Assembly: GCA_947630665.1 (NCBI GenBank)
Contig: CANRID010000007.1
Coordinates: 1 to 64,000 of the forward strand
Length of the DNA stretch: 64,000 nucleotides
Reading direction: 5' to 3'
Origin: an uncultured Bacteroidales bacterium
GTDB taxonomy: Bacteria > Bacteroidota > Bacteroidia > Bacteroidales > UBA932
Of this stretch, positions 28,738 through 38,894 are shown piece after piece; positions within the stretch are counted from its first letter, which is position 1, and every line of letters begins with the position of its first letter. Made by a program: the position numbers and the translations under genes. Below the pieces are notes generated by a model. That model did not search any database and was not told the DNA's origin. It saw only the letters and a program-made list of their open reading frames with translations.

Positions 28738-29340
28738 CTATAATTCATTAAGTAATTCAATGATTTTGTGTATCTCAGAGTATGCCCTCAAATCCTCCGG
28801 TGATTCCTTACAGAGCTGGCACAATTTTTCGGAATTTGACATTGCCCGTTCCAAATCTCCATTCTCAGTCAAGAACTTGTAGAGGTTGATACGTATGAAA
28901 TATCGCTTTGTCTTTTCATATCCCGGCATATATTTCTGCAATTCAGGAAGCAGTTGTTCGTAGCTGTCATATCGCCGACAGACCACATTCGGCAGGAAGT
29001 GGAGCAAAAACCAAAATTCAGTGCATGGATTCGTTTCTACAAACATCACTCTTTCGGCATACTTCTTTGCACTGTACTTTCTCTTTGCCCGCTGATAAAG
29101 CTGCATTTCAGAAGGGAACTGTAACAGTCTGTCCATGTCAAACAGGCATACGATATAATCATATTGCTTGTTCAGGTAGGATTCCGCCAATTTCAGAATA
29201 TGATTGATGTCGCTGTGCTGTGGAAAATCCGGAGCGACCTTGAAAGGATAGCGACACGCGATTCTCAAAGAGTCGAAATAGAACCATTCCGTTTCTCCTT
29301 CGCCTATGATGGCGATACTTTTTGTTACTGTTCCCGGCAT
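28738..29340 (-). CDS. RloB-like protein (AbiLii-type, TOPRIM-related)
   Basis: 'IIGEGETEWFYFDSL', 'DYIVCLFDMDR', 'NPCTEFWFLLHF'. Confidence 0.83.
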   Translation of the reverse strand: MPGTVTKSIAIIGEGETEWFYFDSLRIACRYPFKVAPDFPQHSDINHILKLAESYLNKQYDYIVCLFDMDRLLQFPSEMQLYQRAKRKYSAKKYAERVMFVETNPCTEFWFLLHFLPNVVCRRYDSYEQLLPELQKYMPGYEKTKRYFIRINLYKFLTENGDLERAMSNSEKLCQLCKESPEDLRAYSEIHKIIELLNEL

Positions 29341-29344
29341 ATCA

Positions 29345-30643
29345 TCAGTCGTTTAGGTTGATATACTGACTGCCCAAGAACGGCAACTTTACCAATTTCC
29401 CCTGCTTGTAGGCGTTATACGGGGAAAGATTCTTATGCAGTCCCAAAGAAGAAAGGCGCACTATTTTTGTTTCGCCAAATTCGTTCTTATCAGTGAACCA
29501 TATCGTATCACGGCGAATGAAATCCTCGTTGAGCAGATTGATGTCGTGCGTGGTCAGGAGCATCTGGGATGTCCCGTTGCTGTTTGCCAAAAATACTTTT
29601 ATGAAATAAGCCAGCAATTCATAGTGAATGCTTGTTTCCACTTCATCGATAGGCACGAACCGATTGGTCTTTAACAAGAAATTCAGTATCACTGCCATTC
29701 CCAAGAACCTCATGGTGCCATTGGACTCGTATTCTTCCGACAAATCATATACTTTATCACCTGCTTTATGCTTGAAGGTCAGTTCCGTATTTGTGATTTT
29801 TCCTTTTCTAAGCATTTCTGCCTTTGCTTCACTACCAATAGGGGCATTCTGAATCAGTTGTTCCAGTTCCGGAGTAATCAGTTCTTCCTCTTCGTGCAAT
29901 ACCACATCTTCTATATTGAAATCGGACGCTTTCAGGAAGTTCAAGATGAATTTCTTCAAATCCCCTGTTTCGTCTTTATCCAATCGTGATTTGACATATC
30001 CCGAAAGCAGCATACCGGGAGCCAATAGCTCTTTTACCTGTTTGACAAAATAATCGTACACATCATTCAGCTTGGTACGTTCTACGTTGCTTTTGCCAAA
30101 TGCGGCAAGCACACTGCAATTATTGATAGTGTTGCCTGAAATCACATCCTGGCTCTTCTTCGTCATTTTCAGATTTACACCAAAATCGATGGTAGTAGAA
30201 TCTGTTGCGGCATCATAACTGCGGTTATAAAGTTTTGTAGGACGAATGGAATCATAAACAATCAATGTCTCGGAATAAATATGCTTGGCATCCAACTCAA
30301 AACTGAGTATGTACTTCGACTGATTGATATAGAATACCATCGACATCTTTGTCTTTTCATTCCTTGAAGTGTCATCTAACATGAAAGGGACAACCCCGGT
30401 TTTCTCATTCCTGTCTTTTGGCATTCTCAAAACCAACATCCTGAAAAATTCGATGGCATTTAATATGTTTGTTTTGCCGGACGCATTGGCACCATAGATT
30501 ATTCCCACTTTCAGTAATCTTACTCCTTCCTTGACTTCATACGAATATTCATCAGACATAAAAGTGTCCGTCGTCGGTTCAAAACTGATTTTCTGATTCG
30601 ATTTAATGGAGAAATAATTCTCAATGCTGAACTCTGCTATCAT
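29345..30643 (-). CDS. AAA family ATPase, RloA/AbiLi-type (AAA_15/AAA_21)
   Basis: Walker A 'GIIYGANASGKTNILNAIEFF'; Walker B 'RFVPIDEVETSIHYELLAYF'; 'LLTTHDINLL' H-loop. Confidence 0.88.
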   Translation of the reverse strand: MIAEFSIENYFSIKSNQKISFEPTTDTFMSDEYSYEVKEGVRLLKVGIIYGANASGKTNILNAIEFFRMLVLRMPKDRNEKTGVVPFMLDDTSRNEKTKMSMVFYINQSKYILSFELDAKHIYSETLIVYDSIRPTKLYNRSYDAATDSTTIDFGVNLKMTKKSQDVISGNTINNCSVLAAFGKSNVERTKLNDVYDYFVKQVKELLAPGMLLSGYVKSRLDKDETGDLKKFILNFLKASDFNIEDVVLHEEEELITPELEQLIQNAPIGSEAKAEMLRKGKITNTELTFKHKAGDKVYDLSEEYESNGTMRFLGMAVILNFLLKTNRFVPIDEVETSIHYELLAYFIKVFLANSNGTSQMLLTTHDINLLNEDFIRRDTIWFTDKNEFGETKIVRLSSLGLHKNLSPYNAYKQGKLVKLPFLGSQYINLND

Positions 30644-30672
30644 AATCGTTGAATTTGTCTGTTACACGGCTC

Positions 30673-30680
30673 AAAGATAC
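30673..30680 (-). promoter_or_regulatory. -7 box (TATCTTTG) for the AAA/RloB operon
   Basis: Plus strand CAAAGATA 30 bp upstream of the ATG; same octamer as in the invertible segment. Confidence 0.55.
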
Positions 30681-30924
30681 AAATAAAATTCTATTTTAAT
30701 AAATCATAATCGAAATTATTGTAATAAAACTACGATATATATAAATAAAATGAATATATATCCATCTATTTGGACTATACTTTATTTTTAATATTTGAGG
30801 TATTTTGCTTTGAGACGTTTATGGTTTGGAGCTTGGCAATCTCTTGTTGTTGAGAAAGGACTCCGGCCACTTTCTGATTTTTAAACTGTTTTTATGGGCA
30901 ATTTATTCTATCTTTACATTGCGT

Positions 30925-31662
30925 ATGAAAAAAGATTTCTTTTCCTGGAATCCCTGGCACGGCTGCCGGAAAGTAAGCGCCGGATGTCTGAATTGTTATG
31001 TATATCGGATCGACGGACGGCACGGGAAAGACAGTTCCGTGATAACCCGGACGGAAAATTTCGGACTGCCTCTGCACAGGAAAAGGGACGGGAAGTTCAA
31101 AATCCCGTCGGGAACCCTGCTTTATACATGCTTCAGTTCCGATTTTCTGATAGAGGAAGCGGATGCCTGGCGTCCGGAAGCATGGAAGATGATGCGCTTT
31201 AGGAAAGACGTGCATTTCCTTTTCATTACCAAACGGATAGACCGGTTGCAGAAATGCGTTCCTCCCGACTGGGGAGACGGATACGAAAATGTAACCGTTT
31301 GCTGTACGATGGAAAATCAGGAGCGTGCCGATTATCGGCTTCCCATTTATAAAGAGGCCCCCATCAAACACAAAATCATCATTTGCGAACCGCTGTTGGA
31401 AGAGATCGTTTTTCCGGCACCTTTGGAAGGATGGGTGGAGGAAATCATAGCGGGCGGAGAATCGGGGCCGGATGCCCGTCCCTGCGATTATAAATGGATA
31501 TTAAGCCTCAGGGAACAATGCATCCGCAACAGAGTCGGCTTCCGGTTCAAGCAGACGGGGGCGCGCTTTATAAAGGAAGGCCACCTGTACCGTATTCCCC
31601 GGCCATTCCAGTCTTCGCAGGCGAGGAAAGCGGATATCGACTATCATCCTGCAAAATGGTAA
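30925..31662 (+). CDS. DUF5131 family (phage Gp37/Gp68-like) protein
   Basis: 'FFSWNPWHGCRKVSAGCLNCYVYRID', 'VHFLFITKRIDRL', 'IIAGGESGPDARPCDYKWI'. Confidence 0.88.
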   Translation: MKKDFFSWNPWHGCRKVSAGCLNCYVYRIDGRHGKDSSVITRTENFGLPLHRKRDGKFKIPSGTLLYTCFSSDFLIEEADAWRPEAWKMMRFRKDVHFLFITKRIDRLQKCVPPDWGDGYENVTVCCTMENQERADYRLPIYKEAPIKHKIIICEPLLEEIVFPAPLEGWVEEIIAGGESGPDARPCDYKWILSLREQCIRNRVGFRFKQTGARFIKEGHLYRIPRPFQSSQARKADIDYHPAKW

Positions 31663-31743
31663 GATTTTTGCAGCACCCATCCTGCAAAAAAGGAAACTTT
31701 TTGTCTATTCAGGGAAGTATCCCGACAATATTCATTTACAAAT

Positions 31744-33948
31744 ATGAATACGTGTACTTTACCGGTATTGGAAATGAGCTGCGCCGTCTGTGCGGCCAAT
31801 GTTGAAAATAAAGTGAAATCTCTGCCAGGGGTCATCCGTGCCTCCGTCAATTTTGCAGCCAATACTCTGCAACTCGAATATGATCCTGAAAAAATCGGTC
31901 TGGAACAAGTCCGGGACGCCATCCGGAGCATCGGCTACGATCTGATTATCGCTCCTGACAACAAAGAGGAGCTTCAGGAAGAGGCCGGAAAAGTCCGTTA
32001 TAAATCTTTACGGCGGAAAGTCATCTGGGCATGGGCGCTATGTATACCGCTGATGGCGGTTTCCATGATTTTCATGCACGAGAAGTGGTCACCGTGGATC
32101 ATGCTGGCGTTGACCGTCCCTATTTTATTCTATTCCGGAGGGGGATTTTATGTCCATGCCTGGAAACAGGCTTTGCGCAGGACCGCCAACATGGACACAT
32201 TAGTGACCTTGAGTACTTCCATCGCATTTCTATTCAGTCTTTTCAATACGTTATTCCCTTCTTTCTGGACAAGCCGGGGCATCGAGCCGCATGTATATTA
32301 CGAAGCGGCGGGGATGATCATTGCATTCGTCCTGCTGGGGAAACTATTGGAAGAAAGGGCTAAAAACAGCACCACCTCCGCCATTAAAAGCCTGATGGGA
32401 CTCCAGCCCAAAACGGCCCGCAGAATAACCGCAGAAGGGGAAGAGGAAATTTCCATCTCCCTGTTGCAAGTGTCGGATCAGGTAAGTGTCCGCCCCGGAG
32501 AGAAGATTCCGGTAGACGGAACCATCATCTCCGGAGAATCTTATGTAGATGAGAGTATGATAACGGGAGAGCCTATCCCGGTGGAAAAACAACCTTCGGA
32601 CAGAGTACTGGCGGGTACCATCAACCAGCGGGGAGCTTTCGTACTCAGGGCGGATAAAGTGGGGGCGGAAACAGTCCTGGCGCAAATCGTGAAAATGGTA
32701 CAGCAGGCGCAGGGCAGCAAGGCGCCGGTCCAGAAAATCGCCGATAAAATCAGCAGCGTATTCGTTCCGGCAGTCATGGGGATTTCCCTGCTCACGTTTA
32801 TTTTATGGTGGGCTATCGGGGGAAACTCCGACTTTTCCTATGCGTTGCTTTCGGCAGTGTCGGTATTGGTAATCGCCTGTCCATGCGCCTTAGGACTCGC
32901 CACCCCGACCGCGCTGACAGTGGGTATCGGGAAAGGAGCGGAAAACCATATTCTGATAAAAGATGCGTATGCGCTGGAAAAACTGTGCAATGTAAACAGC
33001 GTAGTATTAGATAAAACCGGCACTTTAACGGAGGGACGGCCTTCTGTAAAAGATTCTTATTGGGATACCGAACCTTCGCCCCGGGTAAAAGGCCTCCTGT
33101 TGGCGGCGGAAATGAAGTCAGAACATCCCCTGGCCTTTGCCCTCACCGAGTATCTGACCCGCGAGGGAGTAACGCCCGTCGAACCGGACACCTTCAACAG
33201 CATAACCGGAAAAGGCGTGGAAGTTACCTGGGAAAACAAGATTTACTGGGCCGGCAGCTATAAATTCGCCGCCGCCCGCCAGTCCGACCTCGAAGGCGAA
33301 GTCTCCCGGTTATCCCGACAATGGCAGGAAGAGGGCAAAAGCGTAGTCTATTACGGATGCGATGACCGGCTGCTGGCCGCCTTCGCGATAACGGACCCTA
33401 TCAAGCCTACGTCCGCACAGGCGATCCGGCAATTGCAGAAAAAAGGCATAGAAATACACATGCTTACCGGAGACGGATACAGAACGGCTCTCTCCGTTGC
33501 CAAAGAAGCGGGCATCACCCGGATAAAGGCCGAAGTGCTGCCGGCCGACAAAGAAGAGTATATTTTACAACTTCAGCGCAACGGCAAGACGACGGCCATG
33601 GTAGGTGACGGAATCAACGATTCCCAGGCACTTGCCCGCGCCGATGTCAGCATCGCCATGGGGAAAGGAACCGATATCGCCATGGATGTGGCCATGGTAA
33701 CGCTCATGACCTCAGACCTGCTGCTGCTTCCTCGGGCCATACGCCTGTCCCGGAAAACCGTCCGGCTGATCCGCGAAAATCTCTTCTGGGCCTTTATTTA
33801 TAACATTATCGGCATCCCGATAGCGGCCGGAGCGTTATTCCCGGCCTACGGATTGCTCTTGAATCCCATGTGGGCAAGTGCCGCCATGGCCTTCAGTTCC
33901 GTTTCCGTGGTAATGAACAGTCTGCGGCTCAAATGGAGCCGGATTTAA
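31744..33948 (+). CDS. copA: copper-translocating P-type ATPase
   Basis: HMA '[15 protein letters not shown]', '[14 protein letters not shown]', '[12 protein letters not shown]', '[22 protein letters not shown]'. Confidence 0.95.
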   Translation: MNTCTLPVLEMSCAVCAANVENKVKSLPGVIRASVNFAANTLQLEYDPEKIGLEQVRDAIRSIGYDLIIAPDNKEELQEEAGKVRYKSLRRKVIWAWALCIPLMAVSMIFMHEKWSPWIMLALTVPILFYSGGGFYVHAWKQALRRTANMDTLVTLSTSIAFLFSLFNTLFPSFWTSRGIEPHVYYEAAGMIIAFVLLGKLLEERAKNSTTSAIKSLMGLQPKTARRITAEGEEEISISLLQVSDQVSVRPGEKIPVDGTIISGESYVDESMITGEPIPVEKQPSDRVLAGTINQRGAFVLRADKVGAETVLAQIVKMVQQAQGSKAPVQKIADKISSVFVPAVMGISLLTFILWWAIGGNSDFSYALLSAVSVLVIACPCALGLATPTALTVGIGKGAENHILIKDAYALEKLCNVNSVVLDKTGTLTEGRPSVKDSYWDTEPSPRVKGLLLAAEMKSEHPLAFALTEYLTREGVTPVEPDTFNSITGKGVEVTWENKIYWAGSYKFAAARQSDLEGEVSRLSRQWQEEGKSVVYYGCDDRLLAAFAITDPIKPTSAQAIRQLQKKGIEIHMLTGDGYRTALSVAKEAGITRIKAEVLPADKEEYILQLQRNGKTTAMVGDGINDSQALARADVSIAMGKGTDIAMDVAMVTLMTSDLLLLPRAIRLSRKTVRLIRENLFWAFIYNIIGIPIAAGALFPAYGLLLNPMWASAAMAFSSVSVVMNSLRLKWSRI

Positions 33949-33975
33949 AGAATAATACCCTAAAAATTACGAATC

Positions 33976-34194
33976 ATGAAAACAAGCAGATTTAAAACCA
34001 ACGCCAAATGCATGGGATGCGTGGCGAAAATAGAAGAATCCTTGAACGGGAAAGTGGCGAGAGATGCCTGGAAGATAGATCTTTCTTCTCCCGATAAAAT
34101 CTTGGAAATCACATCGGATCTGTCTGATGAAACCGTAGCGGCCCTGATCAATCAAGCGGGATTCAAAGCCGAGAAAATAAACCAGACGGAATGA
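33976..34194 (+). CDS. heavy-metal-associated (HMA) domain protein, CopZ-like chaperone
   Basis: 72 aa, 'KTNAKCMGCVAKIEESLNG' directly downstream of copA. Confidence 0.82.
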   Translation: MKTSRFKTNAKCMGCVAKIEESLNGKVARDAWKIDLSSPDKILEITSDLSDETVAALINQAGFKAEKINQTE

Positions 34195-34898
34195 AAAAGC
34201 ATTATAAGTATAAAGAGACGGATAAGATGAGTGATCTTATCTGTGAGGATTACTCATTGCTAACCGTTATGAGCCGTTTCGGCTTGTCTCTCGGATTCGG
34301 AGACCAAAGCGTGAAAGAGGTATGCCGGACCCAGCACGTGGATCACAAGACTTTTCTGGCGGTGGTCAATTTCATGGAAGACGGACAGTTCCAGCCCGAA
34401 GACCTGGAAGATTCGGAATTTTCCATCGAGGCCCTGATGGAATATCTGAAAAGGGCCCACAATTATTTTCTGGACTTCAACCTGCCGGCCATCCGGCGCA
34501 AACTCATCGAAGCGATCGACTGTTCGGCCGCCAACGATGTAGCTTTAGTAATCCTCAAATTTTATGACGAGTACGTGGGAGAAGTGCGCAAACACATGAA
34601 TTACGAAGACCGCAGGGTCTTTACCTATGTCGAATCCTTGTTGAAGGGAACTCCGCCCGAAGATTATAATATCGCCGTTTTCGCCAGGCGCCACAATCAG
34701 ATCAACCGGAAACTGAACGAGCTTAAAAACATCATCATCAAATATTATCCGCAGAAAGGGAGCAACAACCTGCTCAATGCGGTCTTATTCGATATTTACA
34801 ATTGCGAACATGACCTGTTCTCCCATTGCCGGATAGAAGATTACATGTTCGTTCCGGCCGTGCTGCAACTGGAAAAAAAGAGGCAAAATGAAAAATAG
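34191..34898 (+). CDS. hemerythrin-domain protein (RIC/YtfE-like)
   Basis: 'MSRFGLSLGFGDQSVKEVCRTQHVD', 'RAHNYFLDFNLPAIRRKL', 'CEHDLFSHCRIEDYMFVP'. Confidence 0.78.
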   Translation: MKKHYKYKETDKMSDLICEDYSLLTVMSRFGLSLGFGDQSVKEVCRTQHVDHKTFLAVVNFMEDGQFQPEDLEDSEFSIEALMEYLKRAHNYFLDFNLPAIRRKLIEAIDCSAANDVALVILKFYDEYVGEVRKHMNYEDRRVFTYVESLLKGTPPEDYNIAVFARRHNQINRKLNELKNIIIKYYPQKGSNNLLNAVLFDIYNCEHDLFSHCRIEDYMFVPAVLQLEKKRQNEK

Positions 34899-35502
34899 CG
34901 GACCTTTTAAAATAGTGATCGCAGATACATCCGTAATCGTAAGAAGCGGAATCGTATCCGTCTTAAAAAGAGTTCCGGATCTGAATATACAGCCGGTGGA
35001 AATCGTTTCGGCGGAAGCCCTGCATAATTTCACCCGACTGCACACTCCCGATCTGATGTTGGTAAATCCCTTATTGGAGGAATGGTTCAATATAACGGCT
35101 TTCAAGGCGAAAAATCCTTCGGTAAAATGTATCGCCTTGCTCTATTCCGTCATGAATCCCGCTTTGCTGAAAGATTACGATCAGACCATATCCATCTGCG
35201 ATGATGCGGATACGATCGTTTCCAAAATAAACTCCCAGTTAAACCGGCCCGGAGAGACTGAGGAAAAAGAAAACAACGGACAGGAACCCCTGAGCCAGCG
35301 GGAAAAAGAAATCATCGTATGCGTGGTTAAAGGAATGACCAACAAAGAGATAGCAAACAAGCTCTTTCTTTCTATCCATACGGTCATTACGCATCGCCGG
35401 AATATCGCCCGAAAACTACAGATCCATTCTCCCGCCGGCCTTACCATTTACGCCATTATCAACAAGTTAGTTGAATTGCAGGATATCAAGAACCTGTTTT
35501 GA
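34888..35502 (+). CDS. LuxR-family DNA-binding regulator with degenerate receiver-like N-terminus
   Basis: C-term HTH 'LSQREKEIIVCVVKGMTNKEIANKLFLSIHTVITHRRNIARKLQIHSPAGLTIYAI'; receiver-like N-term with LMLVNP in place of ...D..P. Confidence 0.88.
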   Translation: MKNSGPFKIVIADTSVIVRSGIVSVLKRVPDLNIQPVEIVSAEALHNFTRLHTPDLMLVNPLLEEWFNITAFKAKNPSVKCIALLYSVMNPALLKDYDQTISICDDADTIVSKINSQLNRPGETEEKENNGQEPLSQREKEIIVCVVKGMTNKEIANKLFLSIHTVITHRRNIARKLQIHSPAGLTIYAIINKLVELQDIKNLF

Positions 35503-35507
35503 CCCGC

Positions 35508-36296
35508 TTATTCTTCTTCTGTTCTCCCGATAGCTTTCAGCAAGGCGACGGCAGCCGCATGCGCATCCCCGCCGGATTCTTCCAACAGACGGACGTATTT
35601 GCTGCCGATAATAGCGCCGCAGGCATGCGCGGCGGCCGTCTCATAGGACTGTTTATCGGATATGCCGAAGCCTATCATCAGGGGATTTTTCAATCCCATC
35701 TGCGCTATGCGTCTGAAATATTCTTCTTCCCGTACACCGAACTGCCGGAATCCCGTAACGGAGGCCGCAGATACCATATATATGAATCCGTCCGTATAAC
35801 GGTCGATAAGCCGTATCCGCTCGGGAGAAGTTTCCGGCGTAATAAGCATAATCATGCGGATATCATATCTACGGGCTACGGGCAGATATTCTTCTATATA
35901 ATTTTCCAGTGGCAGATCCGGTATGATCGCGCCGTCCACGCCGCATTCCGAGCAGGAGTGGCAAAAATTTTCGAACCCGTATTGCATGATAGGATTCAAA
36001 TATCCCATCATCAGCAGCGGAATCTGCACCCGGCTGCGTATTCCGGCCAATTGTCCGAACAGTTTCTTCAAGGTCATTCCCCCTTGGAGGGCGCATCGGG
36101 TCGCCTGCTGGATTACCGGACCGTCAGCCATCGGATCGCTAAACGGGATCCCTATTTCTATCATATCCACACCCGCACCGGAGAGCGACTCTATTACCCC
36201 GGAAGCATCCGATCCGGCAGGATGCCCGGCGCAAAAATAAACGGAAAGGACGTCTTTCTTTTTCGTCCGGAATAATTCATTAATTCTATTCATCAT
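35508..36296 (-). CDS. trpA: tryptophan synthase alpha subunit
   Basis: 'YFCAGHPAGSDASGVIESLSGAGVDMIEIGIPFSDPMADGPVIQQATRCALQGG'. Confidence 0.97.
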   Translation of the reverse strand: MMNRINELFRTKKKDVLSVYFCAGHPAGSDASGVIESLSGAGVDMIEIGIPFSDPMADGPVIQQATRCALQGGMTLKKLFGQLAGIRSRVQIPLLMMGYLNPIMQYGFENFCHSCSECGVDGAIIPDLPLENYIEEYLPVARRYDIRMIMLITPETSPERIRLIDRYTDGFIYMVSAASVTGFRQFGVREEEYFRRIAQMGLKNPLMIGFGISDKQSYETAAAHACGAIIGSKYVRLLEESGGDAHAAAVALLKAIGRTEEE

Positions 36297-36370
36297 TCGC
36301 GATTTTTATTTTCCTATTACTTAATCATTTATTATCAAAATCTTCATTTCTTGTCGGGAATCCTGTTTTC

Positions 36371-37012
36371 TTACATGTCCTCCTGCAGGAGGCGGAATTC
36401 CTTTATGAACTTCCCGATAGATTCCGCATCTTTTACAGCCGGAGCCTTTTCGAATCCGCTGTTTAAATCCACCCCCGCCCATGCCGGATGCCGGAATTCA
36501 CGGAGAGAAGCCAGGCTGTCGGGACCCAAACCGCCGCTGAGCAAAAAAGGGACAGAGCCTTCGTACAGCGAAAGCAGCGTCCAATCGAATTTCTTCCCGG
36601 AACCGCCGTAGCCCCTGCAACGGGTATCGAACAAAAAATAATCGCAGCTATCGCAGAAGTCCGCCGCCAACTTCAGATCATCCTTACATTCCACGGAAAA
36701 AGCCTTTATAACCCTTAAGCCTTTTTCTCTCAGTTCCCGACAGATTCCGGGAGATTCTCCTCCATGCAGCTGAACCGCATTCAATCCGTATTTCCGTACC
36801 GTATCCAAGATCTTTTCCGCCGGTTCGTTTACAAACACCCCCACTCTATCCGCCTTTTCAGGCAAATATTCCGGCACTGCCGATACGAACCGGGAAGAAT
36901 ACGGATAGAAAATAAAACCTATCCAATCCGCTCCCGCCCGCTCCGTTTCCCGGATATTGCGGGAGTCCCTCATACCGCATACTTTCACGATCATATTTTC
37001 AAAAGGCTGCAT
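36371..37012 (-). CDS. trpF: phosphoribosylanthranilate isomerase
   Basis: 'VKVCGMRDSRNIRETERAGADWIGFIFYPYSSRFV', 'VQLHGGES'. Confidence 0.96.
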   Translation of the reverse strand: MQPFENMIVKVCGMRDSRNIRETERAGADWIGFIFYPYSSRFVSAVPEYLPEKADRVGVFVNEPAEKILDTVRKYGLNAVQLHGGESPGICRELREKGLRVIKAFSVECKDDLKLAADFCDSCDYFLFDTRCRGYGGSGKKFDWTLLSLYEGSVPFLLSGGLGPDSLASLREFRHPAWAGVDLNSGFEKAPAVKDAESIGKFIKEFRLLQEDM

Positions 37013-37865
37013 TTTCGAAGCTTTTTACACAATCGCCGCACAGGGAACCGTATCCGGCCAGAAAACTCTCAAGAGCGTCCGCAGGACGGCCGGTTTTCAT
37101 AAAACGCTCCCCTATCAGGAATCCCCGGTAGCCCGCCTCCCGCAAGAGTTTTACCGTTTCGGGTCCGGATATGCCGCTTTCCGAAATCCACAGTTTCTCC
37201 CGGGGCAATTTTTCCGCCAGACGGAAAGAATTTTCCACATCCGTATGGAACGTACCCAAATTCCGGTTGTTGACCCCTATCATATCCGTGAACTCGTTTA
37301 TACGATCCAGCTCTTCTTCCCGATGGATTTCCAGCAAAACTTCCAATCCGAGGGACTTGGCCCTGGCTCCCAAATCCCTGCACCGGGCCGCATCCAGTAC
37401 GGAGGCAATCAGCAGAACGGCATCCGCCCCGGCGGCCCGGGCCTCGAACAACTGATAAGGATCAATTATAAAATCCTTCCGGAGAATCGGCAAGCCGGTT
37501 GCGGAACGTCCCCGGGACAAATCTTCCAAAGAACCTCCGAAATAGGGAGAATCGGTCAAAACGGATATCGCAGAAGCGCCCGCCTTTTCATATCCCCGGC
37601 AAACATCCTCTATATCAGCATCCCGACAAATCCATCCCTTCGACGGCGACTTCCGTTTGAACTCAGCAATAATTCCGGTTTCGGAACGCTCCAGATTCCG
37701 GAGCATGCTTCTGCCTTTTCTGTTCCGGCTCCCGTCCATGCCCTGTTCTTCCTTCTCGCAATGCAATGCCAGCATGCCGATCCCCACGGTCTCCTTCCGC
37801 CGGGCCACCTCGATCCGTTTGGCGGCCACGATCTCTTCCAAAATATCTTTTTCCATAATTTTCAT
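36999..37865 (-). CDS. trpC: indole-3-glycerol phosphate synthase
   Basis: 'IIAEFKRKSPSKGWI', 'PILRKDFIIDPYQLFEARAAGADAVLLI', 'ESGISGPE'. Confidence 0.96.
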   Translation of the reverse strand: MKIMEKDILEEIVAAKRIEVARRKETVGIGMLALHCEKEEQGMDGSRNRKGRSMLRNLERSETGIIAEFKRKSPSKGWICRDADIEDVCRGYEKAGASAISVLTDSPYFGGSLEDLSRGRSATGLPILRKDFIIDPYQLFEARAAGADAVLLIASVLDAARCRDLGARAKSLGLEVLLEIHREEELDRINEFTDMIGVNNRNLGTFHTDVENSFRLAEKLPREKLWISESGISGPETVKLLREAGYRGFLIGERFMKTGRPADALESFLAGYGSLCGDCVKSFENAAF

Positions 37866-37884
37866 CCTCTTACATACATTTTTT

Positions 37885-38880
37885 CTAACTGTTGACCGCT
37901 ATGAATTTTTTCAATACGTCCAGCGCCTTGCCGCTCTCGAGCGATTCCCGGGCCAGCGCTACGCATTCCTCTATAGGCCGTGCGGGTTCGATGGCCTGAA
38001 TAGCAAAAGAAGCGTTAATAAGAACGCAATCTTCTTGCGCTTTCGTACCCCTGTTTTCCAAGACATTGTCAAAAATGCACGCGGCATCTTCCGGAGTGCG
38101 TCCTCCGAACAGTTCTTCCCGTGGAGCGAGTTCGAAACCCAAATCCGCAGGTTGATAGATAGTCTCATACAGATTGGTCATCACCTTGAATTCATCCGTC
38201 AGGGATATCTCATCGTAACCGTCCAGATTGTTGACTACGGCAAACCCGATCCCCAATTCGCGCAACACATTCGTATATAAACGCATCTGTACCAAATCGG
38301 CCACTCCCAATAATTGATAGTCAGGCAAAGCGGGGTTTATCAGGGGGCCGAGCAAATTGAATACGGTCCTGAACTGCAAGGCTTTTCGCACCGGAGCCAC
38401 ATTTTTCATCGCCGGATTGAAAAGCGGCGCATGCAGATACGCCATTCCGCATTCTTCCATCGACCGGCGCAGCGCATCCGGACGGTTCGTAAATTTTACG
38501 CCGTGCATCTCCATCACATTGCTGGCACCGCTTATAGAGGTAGCTCCGTAATTTCCGTGTTTGGCCACTTTATACCCCGCACCGGCTACCACAAAACATG
38601 CGCAAGTGGAAATATTGAAAGTATTTTTACCGTCGCCTCCCGTTCCCACAATATCTATGGGATGATAATCCGTCAAATCCACCGGCACCCGGGAGGAGAG
38701 CAGCGACTCCCGGAATCCGATCATTTCCTCTACGGTAATTCCCCGCATCCGGAATACCGTAAGCAGCGCCGCAATCCGGGCTTCGTTAATCCGGTTTTCC
38801 GTAATGCAGTCCATCAGTTCCCGGGCTTCTTCCCGGTTCAACTGTTCATGGTCGAATAATCTGTCAAGTAAAATTTTCAT
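37885..38880 (-). CDS. trpD: anthranilate phosphoribosyltransferase
   Basis: 'DIVGTGGDGKNTFNISTCACFVVAGAGYKVAKHGNYGATS'; start MKILLDRLFDHEQ. Confidence 0.96.
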   Translation of the reverse strand: MKILLDRLFDHEQLNREEARELMDCITENRINEARIAALLTVFRMRGITVEEMIGFRESLLSSRVPVDLTDYHPIDIVGTGGDGKNTFNISTCACFVVAGAGYKVAKHGNYGATSISGASNVMEMHGVKFTNRPDALRRSMEECGMAYLHAPLFNPAMKNVAPVRKALQFRTVFNLLGPLINPALPDYQLLGVADLVQMRLYTNVLRELGIGFAVVNNLDGYDEISLTDEFKVMTNLYETIYQPADLGFELAPREELFGGRTPEDAACIFDNVLENRGTKAQEDCVLINASFAIQAIEPARPIEECVALARESLESGKALDVLKKFIAVNS

Positions 38881-38894
38881 ATCGGTTCGTATTT

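Noticed and set aside
30841-30848. CTCTTGTT near the right edge of the island, matching the first 8 bp of the left inverted repeat
   Set aside because: Only 8 bp, lacks the AAGAG arm, and has no matching copy at the left island edge; probably chance.
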